Shown here one piece after another: positions 53,205-64,000 of a stretch of 64,000 bases of DNA. Each line of letters starts with the position of its first letter. The stretch's first letter is position 1. This DNA is from Schistosoma mansoni (lineage: Eukaryota > Platyhelminthes > Trematoda > Strigeidida > Schistosomatidae): the NCBI RefSeq assembly GCF_000237925.1, contig NC_031501.1, positions 1,490,286 through 1,554,285 on the forward strand, given 5' to 3'. The notes under the pieces were generated by a model, which was given only the letters and a program-made list of their open reading frames with translations, was not told the origin of the DNA and ran no database searches. The translations under genes were made by a program, and so were the position numbers.

Positions 53205-53425
53205 TTTTCAGAAAGGAGTTTTGTGGAGATTTTAGTAATTTTATAGTTTAGAGGTTAAGCGCTCGCGCGCGAGACTGTTAGGTCTTGGGTTTGAATCTCG
53301 CGAAGCAGGATAGTGGATGCACACTGCTGAGCAGTCTCACAATAGGACGAAACGGCCGTCCAGTACTTCCAGGTTTTCCATGGTGATCTAGCTTCAACTG
53401 ACTCATGATTTTACCTATAACATAA
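53205..53425 (+). mobile_element. Family B retroposon, inverted tail plus sense 3' half
   Basis: TTCAGAAAGGAGTTTTGTGG starts the inverted tail, which jumps to GAGGTTAAGCGCTCGCG, B box GGGTTTGAATCTCGC and a hammerhead at about 53323-53373 with CTGAGCA (G8 lost). Confidence 0.75.
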
Positions 53426-53426
53426 A

Positions 53427-53690
53427 TTGAATTCACTTGGTATTGTATGTTTGAGTCTTCCCATTGATGTTTAGGACTGCAACTGGTCAGTCTCTTATTA
53501 AAATATGTGCACACTGTACATATTGCCTCGATATTGCCTTAATTCACAAGCTTTATAAGCAAACAATTAAGGCAATATCGAGGTAATACTCACAGTATGC
53601 ACATATGCCAATTAGAGACTGACCAGTTGCAGTCCTAAAAACATCAATGTGAAGATTCAACCAAACAATACCATGTGGATTCAAATCATA
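53427..53690. mobile_element. Family A foldback hairpin of two 3' tails
   Basis: The arms are about 115 bp: TTCACTTGGTATTGTATGTT to CTCGATATTGCCTTAATT on the left, and the reverse complement from AATTAAGGCAATATCGAGG to ATACCATGTGGATTC on the right. About 20 bp separates them (CACAAGCTTTATAAGC). No head or ribozyme. Confidence 0.75.
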
Positions 53691-53929
53691 ATCAATGTTT
53701 AGAGAAACTAGGTGACATGATTATTAACGAGTTACAATGATATATACATTAAAATTCTGTCTTTTAATAGATTCTCAGTTTTAATGCTACTTTATATATC
53801 CTGTATGTCCTATATTCAAATCATCCTGTCTATATCAAATATTTTCTAATGATAATAATACACTACTACTAGTGATTATGCTGCGCTTTTGACGCTTGTG
53901 AAATCTGTATTCATTATTCCATCTCACCG

Positions 53930-54480
53930 GTATTACTTCACTTACTTACGCCTGTTACCCCTCGTGGAGGAGTATAGGTCGCCCACCAACACCCAACTAT
54001 ATCCTGAGCAATCCTCTACAGTTCTTTCCCGTTGTTATTAATCGTTTTCATATCTGCTTCTATTTCCCAACGTAATGTATTCTTTGGCCTTCCTCTTTTC
54101 CGTTTTCCTTCAGGATTCAAAGTTAGGGCTTGTCTCGTGATGCATTGTGGTGATTTCCTTAATGTATGTCTTATCCACTCCCAATGTCTTTTCCTCATCT
54201 CCTCTTCAGCTGGAAGCTGATTTTGTCCTCTCTCGCAGAAGGCTGTTGTTTATTATATCCGTCCAGTGAATGTTGAGTATTTTGCGTAAACAACTATTTA
54301 TAAATACTTGTACTTTCTTGACGATGGTTGTATTAGTTCTCCACATTTCAGCTCCATACAACAGAACTAGCTGTTTTGATGTTCGTATTGAATATTGTGA
54401 TTTTGATATTGATCGACAAATAGTTGTTTTGAGTTCTATATATGTTCTTCAGTTGTAGGAATACGTTCCATACAATAGTA
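53930..54480 (-). mobile_element. RTE-like LINE (RTE-b) C-terminal fragment
   Basis: The minus strand reads [40 protein letters not shown] and [16 protein letters not shown], and upstream, out of phase, AETWRTNTTIVKK and INSCLRKILNIHWTD. The end of the ORF, near 53945, reads LYSSTRGNRRK-like. Confidence 0.8.
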
Positions 54481-55140
54481 TTACTATTGACTAGCTGATC
54501 ACTGATCACAGAATTCCCCAACGGTATGAATTGTCAACACTATCATCAATCCAAAATAGAATCATGAGACCTTACAGTAATTATGTTGACTTCACACTAC
54601 AGAGTCCAGTATTTAAGGATTTATATTTGTAATTCAAGTCATTCAATTCGTTAACATGGGGAAATCAATGTATACAAATATGTGTACAATATATGTATGT
54701 ATGTAGGTAGGTAGGTATGTAGGTAGGTAGGTAGGTATGACTGTATAGGATACTCTTTATTTATCAACAATTATAATATCATACCATCGTTTCCTGTATG
54801 AGAATCCTTTTTTCATCCAAGAATGAAATAATTTTTTATAAATTTTGTCCCGTTTTTTTTAAAAATTTTTTTCTACACTGTTTTTCTTTTTCTTTTTTCT
54901 TTACATCATCCATTATATCATGGTTATATGTTATGACAGTAAATTAATGAATGAATGGATGAGTGAATGAATGAATGGGTGAATGAATGAAAGAAACTGT
55001 AAAACATGAAAAAAATTTCCAAGCAACTAGTTGATTTTAGGGGGTGTTTCTATTTTGTTCGCTTTTTACTTCTTTTTTTCATTTTGTAAATCTAAATACT
55101 ATAATTAAAAGTAATGAGTAAAGTTGTAAGAATAAAGAAA
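54481..55140. other. Spacer with microsatellites
   Basis: (GTAG/GTAT)n at about 54695-54738, T-rich tracts at 54850-54905 and (GAAT)n at about 54943-54990. No gene recognised. Confidence 0.55.
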
Positions 55141-55151
55141 TAATAATAGTA

Positions 55152-55449
55152 TCAGAAGGGGGGTTTTGTGGATATGATAGTAATGTTTTATATAGTTGAA
55201 CTCATGAGTTGGTTGAAGCTAGATCATCATGGAAAACCTGGAAGCACTGAACGACCGTTTTGTCTTATTGTGGGACTCTTCAGCAGTGCACCTCCATGAG
55301 ACTGATAGGTCCTGGGTTCGAATCTCTTGAGGCCGGATCGTGGATGTGCATAGTTGAGGTGTTCCATACTAGGACGAAACGGTCGTTCAGTGCTTCCAGA
55401 TTTTCCATGGTGATCTATCTTCAATTAACTCATGATCTCAACCATTGAA
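55152..55449 (+). mobile_element. Family B foldback retroposon with 10-bp target duplication
   Basis: AATAATAGTA flanks it at 55142-55151 and 55450-55459. Both arms carry a hammerhead with broken core (minus arm: CAAAA for CGAAA; plus arm: TTGAGGT). B box GGGTTCGAATCTC lies at about 55315-55327. Confidence 0.8.
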
Positions 55450-55504
55450 AATAATAGTAATTTTAAAGTTTATAATATGAATAGATAATCCCTGAAAATA
55501 TAGA

Positions 55505-55970
55505 AAATATAGGTTTTCCATGGTGGTCTAGCTTCAATTGACTCATGATTTCAACTATATAAAAGTACTAAAATCTCCACAAAACCCTCTTCCGATAATG
55601 ACCATACGCTCACTAGTGACTGGCTCCATGAGGTACTTTCTGGAGTTCTAGTGAGAAGCAATGACCAATGGAGTTCAACTAGGTCTGTTTGGAGATAGTA
55701 ACTCACTGAAGACAATGGTTAATGGTTGCTCAATTGCGTGGATCGGTTGAAGTTAGACATTAACACCGACTCAGTAGTCCTAGTGGTTAAACGCTCGTTT
55801 GCGAAGCTGATAGGTCTTGGCTTAGAATCTCACGAGGCAGGATCGTGGATGCGTACTGTTGAGGAGTTCCATACTGGGACGAAACGGTCGTCCAGTGCTT
55901 CCAGATTTTCCATGGTGGTCTAGCTTCAACTGACTCATGATTTCAACTATATAAAACATTGAAAAGCTGA
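55505..55970 (+). mobile_element. Family B dimer: 3' tail joined to a full unit
   Basis: The tail 55505-55585 ends CTCCACAAAACCCTCTTC and runs straight into the 5' start of a full unit (GATAATGACCATACGCTCAC at about 55586). The unit has A-box-like CCTAGTGGTTAAACG, a poor B box and a hammerhead near 55848-55895 with TTGAGGA (C3 lost). Confidence 0.75.
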
Positions 55971-55974
55971 TTTG

Positions 55975-56910
55975 TCGTAGTATAGGATCTTGTCCTCAGA
56001 AGTTTGTATCCGTGACGTCATTATGAATCGAATACAACACTTCAAATTCTCGGTTGGATGAGCTTAATATTCAAGCTACTAACTTAGCACTAAATAGTTT
56101 ACATTCCTAAGTTCAATCAGCTTGTAATATTGAGCTGAACACTACTGGTCACAGGTTCTTATTTGATCTCCAAGAATAATTTCAAAATTAATTACTTGAG
56201 AGCAAATGACTATTATCTAGAAAAATACCATTGAACATTAAGAACTATTGACCAGATTTTGTGGGTATATTTTAAAAATTCAGAGGAATACTGCAAAGCC
56301 ACAATTCTTACGCACATTTACACACACGCAAGATCAAGACCAATGAGCTATAGATACTTAACACACACACACACACACACAAACAAACACTTAATCGATA
56401 CAAAATGAACTGCATTTCCCTAACTTTCAGTGATTCCTAAATTTTAATGATTCCCGAATTCGAGTCATTCTTAGTCGTGAAAATGTGAAATAGCCTATTC
56501 TGGTTAGATTAGTTTGCAATTTCGTTCTCAATCTTAGTGAGATTGATAACTTCCAGATCTCATGATGATCATGATACAAAAAAAATCATTAAATCAATGT
56601 CCAATAGAATATATTCTCTGAATAAAATAAAATGACATGAAATGGTTTTGGGCCACTTTCAAGTAGTATTATACTTTAATGTTCAGATTAATATACTCAA
56701 TTTTAGCTTACACAATATTCATTAAGAAATCTATAGGTCTTATGTTCGATTCCTGATTTGTTTAATAATTAGTTGTTATATACTACTGAGATGTTGCATA
56801 TCAAGATGAAGTAGTTGTTCAGTTTCAATGGTACCTTAACTGTTGTCAATCTATGATTTAGCACTGTTTGATTGATTGATATAGCACAGTAACTCTACAC
56901 ATCAATCGTA
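55975..56910. other. Spacer, nothing recognised
   Basis: AT-rich, with a (CA)n tract at about 56362-56381. Confidence 0.45.
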
Positions 56911-56914
56911 CTTA

Positions 56915-57275
56915 TTGAGATCATGAATCAATCAATGTTAGACTACTATTGAAAACATGGAAACACTAGACCACCATTTCGTCCTAATGTTGGACTCCTC
57001 AACAGTGCGCACTCACGATCTCACATGAGGTACTCGAACCCAGGATCTTCGGCTTCGCCCTCGAACTCTTAACTTCTAGACCACTGAGCTGATATCCAAC
57101 GGTTAAGCATTCGTGCGCCAAAAAGGAAGGCTCTGAGTTTAAGTCACACGTGAGGTATCGTGGATACGTACTGTTGAGGAGTTCTATACTAGGATGAAAC
57201 GGTCCGCCACTGCTTCCAGGTTTTCAATGGTAGTCTAACATTGATCGATTCATCAGTTCGATAAAAAAATTAAAT
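56915..57275. mobile_element. Old family B foldback
   Basis: A minus 3' half (56915-57085; hammerhead core TTGAGGA, inverted B box GGGTTCGAGTACC) is joined near 57085-57100 to a plus 3' half (to 57275; core TTGAGGA, GATGAAACGG). Both cores have T at position C3. Confidence 0.65.
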
Positions 57276-57659
57276 CATATGTTGATTTTTGTGAACTTAC
57301 TGAATTAGACTTTTTGGTTAAAAGTATGTCTTCTTAGTTTTATATCTCTTTATAACTTGGATATTGAATCTAGTGAATGAACCATATAACCATATTAGTT
57401 TTAATCTATCCAAATCATTAAGTTTATGGTACATTCGGCGAGATAGTAAGTGAAAAGCACGATAATTGACTTAATTAATTAATTGATGGATAGAGAGATA
57501 GTGTTTAGTTCTAGAGTGAACTTATGTCGAGGTATTTCTTCATCATAAGAAACATACTTTGAATTATATTGTTTTTCTATTTAATTTAATAAGATTTGAA
57601 AAAGGCTATTATGGTAAGGCTAAAGTATAAAGAGAGTTTGATTGACTCTTTAAATAATA

Positions 57660-57845
57660 ATTTCACACCGTTGGATGCCGGATGAGTGGTTTAGAGGGTA
57701 AGTGTTCGCTCATGGGATCGTGGATGCGCACTGCTGAGGAGTCTTATACTAGGATGAAACGACTATCTAGTGATTCCAAGTTTTCAATGGTGATCTAGCT
57801 TTATTCGACTCATGAATTCAACTATTAAAATTACTACAATCTAAC
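57660..57845 (+). mobile_element. Family B retroposon, 5'-shortened
   Basis: CACCGTTGGATGCCGGATGA start, A-box-like GTGGTTTAGAGGGTAAG, B box deleted, hammerhead 57728-57773, tail to ATTACTACAATC. Confidence 0.7.
57728..57773 (+). ncRNA. Hammerhead ribozyme (family B, old type), core intact
   Basis: CTGAGGA, GAAA and ATC are complete. Stem II GTCT/GGAT pairs fully but with G-U pairs, including the closing pair. Stem I GCACTG/TAGTGA has one mismatch. Weak activity at most. Confidence 0.6.
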
Positions 57846-57974
57846 CATCTATTCGTAATTTGATAATCTTTACTCTTTTCACTTACAGTCTTTACCTTTG
57901 AATAATAAGTTTACTGATGAACAATATATACAATGTTATTTCAGATTTCTAACCGAAAATAAAATTCAAATGAT

Positions 57975-58118
57975 TTATTAAAAATCACTTGGTATTGTTT
58001 CTTTGAATCTTCGCATTGATGTTTAGGACTGCAATTGATCAGTCTGTTATTGTCCATATCTGCATACTGTGCATATCACCTCGATAGAGCCTTAATTCAC
58101 AAGCATTATAAGCAGGTG
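57975..58118 (-). repeat. Family A 3' tail
   Basis: CACTTGGTATTGTTTCTTTG to GCCTTAATTCACAAGCATTA is the inverted family A tail. It abuts the Gypsy fragment, suggesting an insertion into it or a junction with it. Confidence 0.65.
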
Positions 58119-58809
58119 ATGCCCAGGGGGATGATGACGGTACTATAATATTCTTGTCAAGCATATCCTTTATCATCGTATCCAGTTGTGGTTGATAGTG
58201 TACTGGCACTCTACGAGGCGGTTGCCTAAGTGGTCTGTGGTCCCCCGTGCAAATGGTGTGTTGCACCGTACTCGTGCGATTGCCGGAAATACTCTCTTCG
58301 AATACCGAACTAAACTGTTGAAGCACGGCAATCGTTGCATGTCGATCTTTCTCTTTTAGTGTTCGGTTGTCGTTTACTTGTCGCACCAGGTCTGAGATTC
58401 CCGCTTATGACTCAGCTTTATATGGCGTGTTACTATGGTGCAAGCGTATTTTAGATCTCTCCAAATTTATCTTCCTAGCTGTCCATAAATATGCTAGCTT
58501 TGTGTTCTAACATGAAGTCGACTCCGAGTATCATATCCCAGGTCTAAGTCTGACGAACTAGAGACCCATGACGGAACGGATGTCTATCTATCGTTAGGTC
58601 CAACCATACCTTATTAGTTCGCTTTCTCTGGGTCTCCGCTATCTGTGAGTAATGTGGATGGGTATCGCGTCTGCTGCACTTTGCCATTAACCCTTCCTAG
58701 ATACTCACTCTTAATTACGGATACTGACACTCCGGTGTCTAATATAACTTCTATATCGATACCCTGTACTCTAGCCTTACTCGTGATGGGACGCACATGG
58801 TTAGCATAT
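58119..58809 (-). mobile_element. Ty3/Gypsy fragment: protease and RT start, broken
   Basis: The minus strand shows a protease region with ILDTG near 58750 and, downstream, an RT start with the NIIVPSSSPWASP block near 58150. It is a different family from the element at 5066-7138. One end is a family A repeat, the other a gap; no LTR seen. Broken, with more than one break. Confidence 0.75.
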
Positions 58810-59009
58810 NNNNNNNNNNNNNNNNNNNNNNNNNNNNNNNNNNNNNNNNNNNNNNNNNNNNNNNNNNNNNNNNNNNNNNNNNNNNNNNNNNNNNNNNNNN
58901 NNNNNNNNNNNNNNNNNNNNNNNNNNNNNNNNNNNNNNNNNNNNNNNNNNNNNNNNNNNNNNNNNNNNNNNNNNNNNNNNNNNNNNNNNNNNNNNNNNNN
59001 NNNNNNNNN
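58810..59009. other. Assembly gap (200 N)
   Basis: Run of exactly 200 N, probably a fixed-size scaffold gap. Confidence 1.
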
Positions 59010-59085
59010 GACTCGTCAGCTGGATGTATGAAACGCACGCCCTGGATTCCACTACTAGCCACTATCCATCTTTGCTTAAAATGAT
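59010..59085. repeat. Chimeric family A pieces beside the gap
   Basis: GACTCGTCAGCTGGATGTA is the minus strand of the hammerhead, followed directly by TGAAACGCACGCCCTGGATT in plus orientation and CCACTATCCATCTTTGCTT. The switch of strand within a few bases suggests a foldback or an assembly mis-join. Confidence 0.6.
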
Positions 59086-59144
59086 TTATTAAAAGGCTAA
59101 CCCAAAAAATTATTTACCCATATATTTGTCGATTACATAATTAT

Positions 59145-59495
59145 CAGAAGGAGGTTTTGTGGGTATTTTAGTAATTTCAATAGTTGAGATCATGAGTCAA
59201 TTGAAGCTAGATCACCATAGAAAACCTGGAAGCATTGGGTGGCCGTTTCGTCCTATTGTGGGACTCCTCAACAGTGCACATCCACGATCCGTCCTCGCAA
59301 GATTCAAACCCAGGACTGAAACTGATAGATCCTGTGTTCGAATCTCACGAGTTGGGATCGTGGATGCGCATTGTTGAAGAGTCCCACAATAGGACAAAAC
59401 GGTTGTTCAGTGCTTCGAGGTTTTCCATGTTGGTCTAGCTTCAATGGACTCATGATTTCAACTATATAAAATTACTGAAATCTCCACAAAAGCCT
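59145..59495. mobile_element. Family B foldback retroposon
   Basis: Starts TCAGAAGGAGGTTTTGTGGG and ends ACAAAAGCCTCTTCTC. Both arms carry dead hammerheads (minus arm TTGAGGA and an ACC triplet; plus arm TTGAAGA with CAAAA). The central part holds a decayed B box (GTTCGAATCTCACG). Confidence 0.75.
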
Positions 59496-59499
59496 CTTC

Positions 59500-60260
59500 T
59501 CATATGAGAAAAATTCAATCCATAATTTTTGTCTATCTTTTTATGTTACATAATGCAACAGTCATTTTTTCATTTCAAAATACACTAAATCTTGATTAAT
59601 TATTAAGAATATATATTACTTATAATGGAACAATTTCAGTAGTATTCCTTATTCATTATGATAAAACAAAACAACATCAATAAAACGTTAATCTTCTACA
59701 TTGATTCCCTTTTGTTCTCAGCCTATATAAGTATATAAGTGTATACAGGCGTAAGTGTGTGTATATATGTGTGTGTGACAGTCTATATATTCTTCTCCCC
59801 TATTTCTGTTTCGTTCAACCATTCAGGTGTAGTTATTTTACTAGACACATGATAATAATTACTATCCATATGACCTGGATACTATTACTACAGTAGTAGT
59901 AATAGTGGTAATAATTTAGTTACGTCATAATGATTAAATCAAAACACTAATCAAGGAATGTTTTAATACAGAATGAACAGACGTTAAACATTATTACTAT
60001 GGGATATAACAATGATGATGATGATGATAATGGTGTCGGCTTCTGGTAGTAAATCTAACATGGATATTAATAATTAAAAAAACAACATTAATCAACTTCG
60101 TCACTAAGATACATGTACTTGCACACACGCACACACACACGTATATGTTTATACAAAAAGGTACAAACATTTCGTTTTACTTTGTCTAGTTTATATACAA
60201 CCAAGTCAGTTTATACATAACTCTGCAATATTAAAAATTAATGAACTGATTGTACTATTG
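59500..60260. other. Spacer with microsatellites
   Basis: (GT)n/(TA)n mixtures at about 59738-59780, GATGATGATGATGATAATG near 60012 and (AC)n near 60120-60142. No gene recognised. Confidence 0.5.
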
Positions 60261-60267
60261 TACTATT

Positions 60268-60442
60268 AGGCAAAGATGGATAGTGGCTAGCAGTGGAATC
60301 CAGTTTGACGCGCGTTTCTTCCTATTTGGGACTCGTCATATGGATATACTTGGATCTCAGAGTTGATGTTCACACCGGGACTCAAACCCAATACCTTTCG
60401 CTTCAAACGCCATCGCGTTATCTACTCGGTCACTGAGTCCTG
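60268..60442 (-). mobile_element. Family A (Sm-alpha-like) retroposon
   Basis: Minus strand: GGACTCAGTGACCGAGTAGA (A box), GGGTTTGAGTCCC (B box), then the ribozyme with ATGACGA (C3 lost), GAAA and GTC followed by the AAA insertion shared with 39214. Inactive. Confidence 0.75.
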
Positions 60443-60494
60443 ATTGTACTATTTAATGTAAATTTAGTTTAAACAAAAGACAATGTGAGAGAAA

Positions 60495-60612
60495 GTAAGG
60501 CTTTTTGATGGAGTTTTGTTCTCTGAACTTGATGGTTTAGTCGTGGAGCTTTCATTGTTTTTCTGAATGACATCATCATCAGCACAAACTTTGGATAGAA
60601 GTGAAGTGTTTG
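60495..60612. mobile_element. Small element of G1 family, copy 3
   Basis: GATGGAGTTTTGTTCTCTGA at about 60508 and CGTGGAGCTTTCATTG match the copy at 43605. The right terminal repeat is missing. Confidence 0.6.
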
Positions 60613-60699
60613 GTGCTTGTTTAACATTCAAAAGAATGATGAAAATCATTATAAAACTTTTGTAAAATATTTAATAAAAATTGTCAATCAATAATACTA

Positions 60700-60880
60700 T
60701 CAGTATAGGGATTTGTGGAGACTGTAATCGAGGTCAGAGTGTGGGATCATAGATGAACACTGGTCAGGAGCCTTATACTAGGATAAAATGGTCATCCAGT
60801 GCTTCTAGATCTTCAGTGATAGTTTGGCTAAGATTAATTTGTGAAATCAACTGTGAAAATCCTAATATTGATTAATTGTG
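60700..60880 (+). repeat. Old family B copy
   Basis: GGGATCATAGATGAACACTG, CTTATACTAGGATAAAATGG and TCATCCAGTGCTTCTAG. The hammerhead is eroded. Confidence 0.5.
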
Positions 60881-61100
60881 CGTTTAATAGTGGTTTCATG
60901 TATTGAAGCATTAAAACTTTCAAAGAATAGGTTATAGATCCGAATCCTGACGAATTTATTTTAATGAGAGTAAAGCTAAGTGTATAAACATGAACTTAAA
61001 AAAAGATCTCTAATATCGAGCCAGTGATCTTGATTGTTCATGTTCAGATATGTTCAGAGTGAAACAACCATTAACAGAAATAATGAAAAATTGTCACTTC

Positions 61101-61363
61101 AGAAGGGGTTTTTGTGGAGATTTTTAGTAATTTTAAATAAATGAGTCACCATGGAAAATATGGAACCACTGGACGGCCGTTTCGTCCTATTGTGGGGTAA
61201 GCGCTCGCGCGCGAGACTGATAGATCCTGGGTTCGAATCTCTCAAGGCGGGATCGTGGATGTGCACTGATGAAGAGTCCCACAATAGGACAAAACGGTCC
61301 TCCAGTGCTTCCAGGATTTCCATGGTGGTCTAGCTTAGATTGACTCATGATCCCAACTATATA
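61101..61363 (+). mobile_element. Family B foldback retroposon with target duplication
   Basis: ATTGTCACTTCAG and ATTATCACTTCAG flank it (61090-61102 and 61366-61378, one mismatch). A short inverted tail joins a sense part with GCGCTCGCGCGCGAGACTG, B box GGGTTCGAATCTC and a hammerhead with ATGAAGA and CAAAA (dead). Confidence 0.75.
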
Positions 61364-61429
61364 AAATTATCACTTCAGTCAATTTAAAATATAACGTTGA
61401 CTTTGAACGATCTCCGAATTACACAAATG

Positions 61430-61905
61430 TCTTTATATAAACCACTGAAAACCAGGAAGTGTTGGATATTTGTTTCATTTTACTATAAGACTCTTTAGAA
61501 GTGCACATACACAACCCAACTCGGGAATGAACGTGAGACCTTCGGTATCGCACGTGAGCGCTTAACCTCTAAGCTATTGAATGATTTATGTGTCTAACTT
61601 TAATCAACTCACAATATTACGCGAGTATTTGGGATTGCCTGCGGTGAATGATCGCCTCATACGCGAAATGACTGAACCTCACTTAATACAACTTATTATT
61701 AGAACTCTAGAAATTACTTCTAGAAGTTAGTCAATAGTGAACACGTGACTTTTGCTAGTACTATAAGGATTGTGGAGATTGTTGAGGAGTTGTTTACAAG
61801 GATGACACAACTTTCCAGTACCTTTTTGTTTTCAGCTGTTGTTTAACTAACGTTAGTTCGTAACATAATCTGTAAAAATTCAGCCATCTCCAGAAACCCT
61901 CCTAT
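61430..61905. repeat. Two old family B remnants, opposite strands
   Basis: 61430-61600 minus (CCAGGAAGTGTTGGATATTT, GCGCTTAACCTCTAAGC) and 61735-61905 plus (AAGGATTGTGGAGATTG, TTACAAGGATGACACAAC). Only the family order is left. Confidence 0.45.
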
Positions 61906-62464
61906 ACTAATAACATATAAATCTGAAGTGAATGGATGTTTTTCATCACCTGAATCCTCACCGGTAACAGTTATTATTATTATTGTTTCTCCCACAAAAT
62001 GAAGAAAAAAATGAATTCTAATGATCAAAATAATAATTCTTTCTCATTGACCCCCTGATATAGTGATAACATCTGTTGATCATCTATTCTCTCACGATTT
62101 CATGTAAGAGTTAGTTAGTGAGTGAATGAGAGTGTGTGGTAGACTATGTAAGTAATTCCGTACATATTCTGACTGACTAGTCAGTTTCATGTACAGATGT
62201 CTTTTTTACCATTATTAACATTAAAGACCAGTTGATCAGTCTTTTTTTTAAAACTAGGTTTGAGTTTCATTGTAAACAACAAAACTGGGATATAGTTACA
62301 TCTAGTTTATGAGTCTCATATGGAACAAAATATACCTTCCTTATCATACTAACAACTATATTTCAAACATAACTGATAAAGCTGTTAGAAACACTTAATT
62401 ATTTGATTGTTTATCTATATGAACACAGAATTATTGATACAAAGGAGCACCAGTTACATATACG
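61906..62464. other. Spacer, nothing recognised
   Basis: AT-rich, with a TTATTATTATTATTG tract near 61971. Confidence 0.4.
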
Positions 62465-62610
62465 CCATAGAAATCTCATTTTATTTGTGTGAGGGCTCTG
62501 ATACTGTCCGGGTGCCCAGACCGAAATACGTGGTTTTTTTATAGAGGGCCACATCGGGAGCCTTTGATCTTAAGATCTGATCCACAAGGCAGTGTATGAA
62601 ATAATCAGCT
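62465..62610 (-). repeat. Dispersed repeat E, minus copy
   Basis: GTGTGAGGGCTCTGATACTG, CGGGTGCCCAGACCG and GATCCACAAGGCAGTGTATG are the reverse complement of 16330-16445. Confidence 0.65.
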
Positions 62611-63834
62611 ATACACTTAGACATATACATCTCTATATACTGATGTGATACAATGGCATTTTTTTTACCGCAACAGAGTGAGACAATAAAGGTTGTGTGT
62701 TCAGATGTCCGTAATATTTATCCATTAATAAAAGTTTGAATGAAAGAAAAATGATTAAACATTGAATTCCACTTTAATGAATGAAAACTCAGGTGAAGAA
62801 ATCTAATCCCTTCCTATTATATGAAAACTATACATTAAATACATTATTTGCCCGTCTTCCTTTAGGTGTCTTTTACATGATTCATGGTTCTTCCGATTCT
62901 TTTTCCTTTCCCGTTCTCTTCAATTCAATCTTCTTTTAGCAGGCATTCCAATTGCTGATTCATACTACTTATATATGTCAGCATAAGTAGCATGCATCAC
63001 ACTATGACTGTATAAAGTTATGGAATGCATCATATTTCAAGAAATATCATGAAACTGTACACATACACAAAGAATATATATTCATATCAACTGGAGATTA
63101 TTGATCCTAAATACGATAAGAATTTATATCAATTGGATATTCGTGCATTAATTTATCAGTGAGTGGTGGACAACATCACGTTAGTTTAGATCATTGCTGT
63201 TGATCAAATTCTATGGATCAAGTTATGATGTGTCCACTAGTCTAAGTGACTCCATATTGCTTGCTCTATGTTGAAACCTAGGAGGTAATCAACTGGAAAC
63301 CCTGGACATAGATTTCGTCGTAGTTATCAATATTCAGCATGATGTATCCACAATCTTGGTGGGACTGATGCTTTCTTCAGAGAACAATCCCAAGATCTTG
63401 ATGATCATTTCGAGAAATATGACTTTGATACCACTGATTTACATGTCCGACTATAATGAATTTGTGATATTGCACAATCATCCTCCATCGTCTTTGATGG
63501 GTACCTACCTCAAACCCGGTGCCATTGAACTCCTGGAATTTCCTCTATACGTCAGTCACTGATGAGTAAATCGATCTACCTATTCACTCTACTCAAGCTT
63601 ATCAACCTTGACTGTTTTTATGTAAGCATATATGTTTGCATTTCTTACCTTACTCATCACATATCTGTAACTTATTTTTGTCTGACTATAAATATCGATT
63701 CACACTTGGTTAAATCGAGTTGGCTCGCTCACCTACTCCACTGCTCATCTTTTCGTTTCACTTCGTTTCTTTGATCGTCAGTCTTGATCAATGATTGTAT
63801 GAAATACAAGTATTCGAAATCCATTCTTCTATTT
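62611..63834. other. Spacer, no gene supported
   Basis: A partial repeat D trace (TACTACTTATATATGTCAGC, near 62962) is the only shared sequence. The 68-residue frame at 63356-63562 has no recognisable domain. Confidence 0.4.
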
Positions 63835-63955
63835 GAATTATTTAATTCCGTTATTCACTAATGCGATTTAAGTCGATGGTTCTATACGAGGATTGATAGA
63901 ATGTATAAGTCGATAACGATAATCACCCGATCAAATTGAAGTCAGATATTCCAGG
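63835..63955. repeat. Dispersed repeat H, copy 2
   Basis: AATTCCGTTATTCACTAATG, TTTAAGTCGATG and GATCAAATTGAAGTCAGAT match 44845-44960. Confidence 0.55.
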
Positions 63956-64000
63956 GCCACTAAAGTATATTAAACAAAATAAATGTACTGAGATAGAGAA

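Noticed and set aside
63356-63562. 68-residue plus-strand frame
   Set aside because: No recognised motif, no splice context and no neighbour to support it.

Overview
The window looks like a blood-fluke (Schistosoma-type trematode) genome scaffold. It is AT-rich and intron-bearing, with three N-gaps (4638-5065, 29294-29516, 58810-59009). It is packed with CR1-like, RTE-like, Penelope-like and Ty3/Gypsy retroelements, and with tRNA-headed short retroposons carrying hammerhead ribozymes of the Sm-alpha kind known from schistosomes. The species is inferred from these repeats only.

Layout. 1-690 holds nothing recognisable. 690-4484 is a minus-strand CR1-like LINE, cut by an LTR that starts at 4485 and runs into a gap. 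5066-7138 is a broken minus-strand Ty3/Gypsy element. 7380-8890 is a second decayed CR1-like LINE. 9690-17700 is the one host gene I can support: a six-exon plus-strand kelch protein that I identify as a KLHDC9 orthologue (379 residues). It has a possible promoter near 9690-9770, a 41-bp first intron, later introns loaded with repeats, and candidate poly(A) signals after the stop. From 17.8 kb to the end I find no further host gene. That part is a mosaic of LINE 3' fragments, two Penelope-like elements (36.3-37.3 kb and 46.2-47.7 kb), a Gypsy fragment (58.1-58.8 kb), small foldback elements, and dozens of short retroposons.

The short retroposons are the most interesting part. Three families, called A, B and C here, each join a tRNA-like pol III head (A and B boxes) to a type I hammerhead. 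A is Sm-alpha-like. B is a roughly 400-bp family present about 30 times. C is rarer. Stem sequences differ between families while the catalytic core (CTGANGA, GAAA, NUH) is shared. Some copies keep every core base and well-paired stems (23348-23392, 27456-27501, 45455-45500); others have lost core bases.

Many A and B copies are foldbacks: an inverted copy of the element's own 3' tail is fused to its sense body, and the whole unit is flanked by target-site duplications of 9-15 bp. One such unit sits in a LINE 3' tail whose uninterrupted sequence is visible elsewhere in the window. The foldback therefore inserts as one unit, probably by target-primed reverse transcription with twin priming or template switching.
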